From NCBI GenBank assembly GCA_965221445.1, contig CBDCSF010000013.1, positions 682,001-746,000 of the forward strand: 64,000 bases of DNA, in the 5' to 3' direction. A model generated the notes under the pieces. It saw only the letters and a program-made list of their open reading frames with translations, searched no databases and was not told where the DNA came from. Origin of the DNA: MPNP01 sp965221445. GTDB lineage: Bacteria; Pseudomonadota; Alphaproteobacteria; Rhodobacterales; Rhodobacteraceae. Of this stretch, positions 61,572-64,000 are shown piece after piece. Position numbers and translations under genes: made by a program. Position 1 is the stretch's first letter. Each line of letters opens with the position of its first letter.

Positions 61572-62212
61572 GTTCTAAATATCCTTGTGTTCTGGGTTTC
61601 ATGAAGCATAGATGAGATATCTGTCATAAAGGCAACCGAAGAAAGTTTTGATAGATCACCATCACAGGTGCTTTTGGCAACTTCTGGGCATTTCAGAGTT
61701 AATCGCCTTAGAATCGCTTGTCCTTGCAACTGTCCTACAGAAAGAAGTCGCTGACCTGTGGCAACCAGATTGGATAAAAATGCCTGGAGATAAAGAATCT
61801 GGGTAACGGTTAGGGGTAGCATTTTTTCTGCTGCTGCGGTACCAAGAGCAACAGGAAAAGTTAACTCATCTGCTACAATATCCCAGACTGAAATAGCCTT
61901 GTTGAATGCCTGGCCCTGTGTCTCGGCCTCCAACTTCCTTTCGGAGGTTGCTGCAAAGGCACATGCTATTCCATTGATTTCGAGAAGTCTTTCCCGTGTC
62001 CCTGCTTTATAGGAAGCCGCAAGCAGCAGGGAATCAGCCCTGCCTGAACCAAAAAGCAGTATATCCTCAAGCCAACTTTCAAGATCAGTTCCATCTTTGA
62101 TCCAGCCTTGTCCAACTGCACCTTCGAGACCATGGCTATAGGCAAAGCTTCCAACTGGAAAAGCCGGTGAAAGCCATTGCGTCAGGGTCAGTAACTGGAT
62201 ATCAGTGAGCAT
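61568..62212 (-). CDS. ureF: Urease accessory protein UreF
   Basis: About 214 residues if it starts at ATG 62212 (MLTDIQLLTLTQWLSPAFPV), which agrees with the usual UreF N-terminus; a longer frame from 62260 would overlap ureE by 59 bp. The family pattern QWLSPAFPVGSFAYSHGLEG and later helices are present. UreF bridges UreD(H) and UreG and gates nickel loading. It is coupled to ureG by an ATGA overlap. Confidence 0.93.
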   Translation of the reverse strand: MLTDIQLLTLTQWLSPAFPVGSFAYSHGLEGAVGQGWIKDGTDLESWLEDILLFGSGRADSLLLAASYKAGTRERLLEINGIACAFAATSERKLEAETQGQAFNKAISVWDIVADELTFPVALGTAAAEKMLPLTVTQILYLQAFLSNLVATGQRLLSVGQLQGQAILRRLTLKCPEVAKSTCDGDLSKLSSVAFMTDISSMLHETQNTRIFRT

Positions 62213-62636
62213 GGGTTCGAGTGTTTCCATAAGCACCAACTTCTGGTATAAAGGGTTCATTCACTGCCGTGACAATTGCACCAAGCTTTTGCAACATATC
62301 CCCCATCACGTGATTATTTTGGATTAACAGTCGTTCAGACTCAATCTGACATGGTGTATGACGATTGCCAATATGCCATGCGAGTCTGACCAAATCTCCT
62401 TTCACTTCCAATAAATCTTCGTTCGCTGGAACAACCCCAACCAAGCGGCCGTCCTCCAGAACAAAAGCATCATGGTGACCCAGTGAAGTCGTCTTGGCTA
62501 AATCCACTAGAAACCGTAAGCCATTTGCTGAAGTCAGTACTTTTCGGCGAAGAAACCTTTCCTGATAGTCCATGATGACAATATCATCGGTTTTATGTGC
62601 ATTTTTAATATTTCTGCTGACAATAAGAGGCATCAT
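62202..62636 (-). CDS. ureE: Urease accessory nickel metallochaperone UreE
   Basis: A 144-residue UreE with the N-terminal peptide-binding domain (RFLRRKVLTSANGLRFLVDL) and C-terminal metal-binding domain LAWHIGNRHTPCQIESERLL (His-containing nickel site), ending in a short tail with two His (GNTRTHAH). UreE carries Ni2+ to UreG. It overlaps the ureF start and follows ureC by 7 bp. Confidence 0.93.
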   Translation of the reverse strand: MMPLIVSRNIKNAHKTDDIVIMDYQERFLRRKVLTSANGLRFLVDLAKTTSLGHHDAFVLEDGRLVGVVPANEDLLEVKGDLVRLAWHIGNRHTPCQIESERLLIQNNHVMGDMLQKLGAIVTAVNEPFIPEVGAYGNTRTHAH

Positions 62637-62643
62637 AAATTCC

Positions 62644-64000
62644 TCAAAACAGGAAATATCTTTGAGCCAAAGGTAGAACTTCGGCGGGTTGGCAGGTCAA
62701 AAGTTCACCGTCTGCCCTTACCTCGTAGGTTTCAGAATCCACCTCTATCTCCGGTGTCGTATTATTCAGGGGTAGATCCTTCTTGCCAATATCGCGTGTG
62801 TTCGTAACAGCTAGAGTTTCCTTAGCTAATCCAAGCTGAGTACCAATTCCGGTGTCTTGAGCTGCCGCACTGACAAACGTCACCGCCGAGGCCTCGACAC
62901 TTTTGCCGTAGGCACCAAACATGGGACGTGAGTAAACGGGTTGAGGTGTTGGAATGGAAGCGTTGGGATCACCCATCTGAGCCATGGTGATCGTTCCACC
63001 GATAAGCACTAAGTCTGGCTTTACACCGAAGAATGCAGGATCCCAAAGAACAAGGTCTGCACGCTTTCCCTCTGCTATTGATCCGATTTCATGAGCGATT
63101 CCATGGGCAATGGCTGGATTGATTGTATATTTCGCGATGTAGCGACGTACACGGAAGTTATCGTTGTCACCATTTTCATCTGACAGTCGTCCCCTTTGCT
63201 TTTTCATCTTGTCGGCTGTTTGCCAGGTCCGAATTAGGACCTCCCCTACTCGCCCCATGGCTTGACTATCAGATGCGATGATCGAAAACGCACCCATATC
63301 ATGAAGTATGTCCTCTGCTGCAATTGTTTCACGTCTAATGCGACTTTCTGCAAATGCTACATCTTCCGGTATGGATTTATCGAGGTGATGACAGACCAGA
63401 AGCATATCAAGATGTTCCTCCACGGTGTTGACGGTGAACGGTCGTGTCGGATTGGTTGATGAAGGCAAGACGTTATTCTCCCCACAAATCTTTATTATAT
63501 CTGGAGCATGTCCACCCCCTGCCCCTTCAGTATGAAAAGCATGGATCGTACGTCCCTTCATTGCTTTGAGAGTATTCTCTACGAAACCACTTTCATTGAG
63601 TGTATCGGTATGGATCATCACCTGCACATCCATCTGATCAGCTACGTTTAAACAACAATCAATGGTTCCCGGTGTAGTCCCCCAATCCTCATGTAATTTC
63701 AAAGCACAAGCTCCCCCGTTAACCTGTTCTTTCAGAGCGTCAGGTAGAGAGGCATTACCTTTACCGGCAAATGCGAGATTCATGGGGAAAGCATCCGCAG
63801 CTTGTAGCATCCGCCCGATATGCCAGGTTCCTGGTGTACAAGTAGTGGCAAGTGTACCCTGGGCTGGTCCTGTACCCCCACCAAGCATAGTTGTCAATCC
63901 TGAATGCAACGCGTCCTCAATTTGCTGCGGACAAATGAAATGGATATGACTGTCAAAACCGCCAGCTGTCAGAATCTTGCCTTCACCTGCAATAGCTTCT
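62644..64000 (-). CDS. ureC: Urease alpha subunit, 5' end beyond the window
   Basis: The frame runs off the right edge (in frame to 63999: AGEGKILTAGGFDSHIHFIC). It contains the nickel-ligand region HIHFICPQQ, the carbamylated Lys in GACALKLHEDWG (about 190 of the complete protein), HTDTLNESGFVE and AFHTEGAGGGHAPDI, and the mobile flap CHHLDKSIPEDVAFAESRIR with its catalytic His. Urease hydrolyses urea to ammonia and carbamate. It is followed directly by ureE, ureF, ureG. The upstream ureA and ureB should lie just outside. Confidence 0.96.
   Translation of the reverse strand, partial: EAIAGEGKILTAGGFDSHIHFICPQQIEDALHSGLTTMLGGGTGPAQGTLATTCTPGTWHIGRMLQAADAFPMNLAFAGKGNASLPDALKEQVNGGACALKLHEDWGTTPGTIDCCLNVADQMDVQVMIHTDTLNESGFVENTLKAMKGRTIHAFHTEGAGGGHAPDIIKICGENNVLPSSTNPTRPFTVNTVEEHLDMLLVCHHLDKSIPEDVAFAESRIRRETIAAEDILHDMGAFSIIASDSQAMGRVGEVLIRTWQTADKMKKQRGRLSDENGDNDNFRVRRYIAKYTINPAIAHGIAHEIGSIAEGKRADLVLWDPAFFGVKPDLVLIGGTITMAQMGDPNASIPTPQPVYSRPMFGAYGKSVEASAVTFVSAAAQDTGIGTQLGLAKETLAVTNTRDIGKKDLPLNNTTPEIEVDSETYEVRADGELLTCQPAEVLPLAQRYFLF

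Overview
The window comes from an alphaproteobacterium of low to moderate GC content. The clearest sign is the minus-strand block murA, DUF2948, hisD, UPF0262, low-molecular-weight phosphatase, infA, maf, RNase E/G, yacG (15.2-21.8 kb), a gene order typical of Alphaproteobacteria; the rnpB, rpmG, gatCA, tadA, rluB and urease genes are of the same general type. The order or genus cannot be fixed from the sequence. Frequent gene remnants and mobile DNA suggest a genome under relaxed selection, as in a marine or host-associated lineage (inference).

Layout. 0-5.7 kb: housekeeping genes (TPR protein, SCP2-like protein, hydrolase, quinone oxidoreductase, Bax-inhibitor-like protein with a clear terminator), a Doc toxin with an overlapping short upstream frame, rpmG and RNase P RNA. 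5.7-8.3 kb: a decayed accessory patch (LysM, HEPN and Doc fragments with in-frame stops, and a 41-bp inverted repeat). 8.3-21.8 kb: conserved chromosome (amidase, lipoprotein, gatA/gatC, ceramidase-like protein, tadA, rluB, kynU, tRNA-Phe, then the murA-to-yacG block). 22-32.7 kb: an AT-rich accessory island with a complete ISKra4-type insertion sequence directly upstream of a tightly packed five-gene operon (GRDP-like protein with a cysteine-rich tail, SAM methyltransferase, TauD-like 2-oxoglutarate oxygenase, giant UvrA-like ABC ATPase, second methyltransferase), ending near a tRNA-Thr. 32.8-44.2 kb: metabolic genes (acyl-CoA synthetase, ABC exporter, tRNA-Gly, Rieske oxygenase, FMN 2-hydroxyacid dehydrogenase, pyrD, MATE pump, two thioesterases, Mn-transporter-like permease). 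45.0-51.1 kb: a catabolic-looking operon of GH4 glycosidase, flavin-dependent halogenase, GH2 glycosidase and PhyH-type dioxygenase. 51.1-60.2 kb: a mosaic of fragments (ankyrin, RTX, group II intron, winged helix, SLATT) with a second copy of the ISKra4 element split by a three-recombinase RIT element bounded by perfect 94-bp inverted repeats. 60.2-64.0 kb: an intact ankyrin gene and the urease genes ureC (cut by the window edge), ureE, ureF, ureG.

The most promising uncharacterised system is the 24.8-31.8 kb operon. Two methyltransferases and an oxygenase suggest tailoring of a small molecule or peptide, the UvrA-like protein recalls self-resistance proteins of DNA-binding antibiotics, and the small first protein may be a substrate, carrier or binding partner. 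This is inference from family membership and operon structure. The second is the sugar operon, which pairs a tryptophan-halogenase-type enzyme with an iron oxygenase homologue carrying HxG where HxD is usual.
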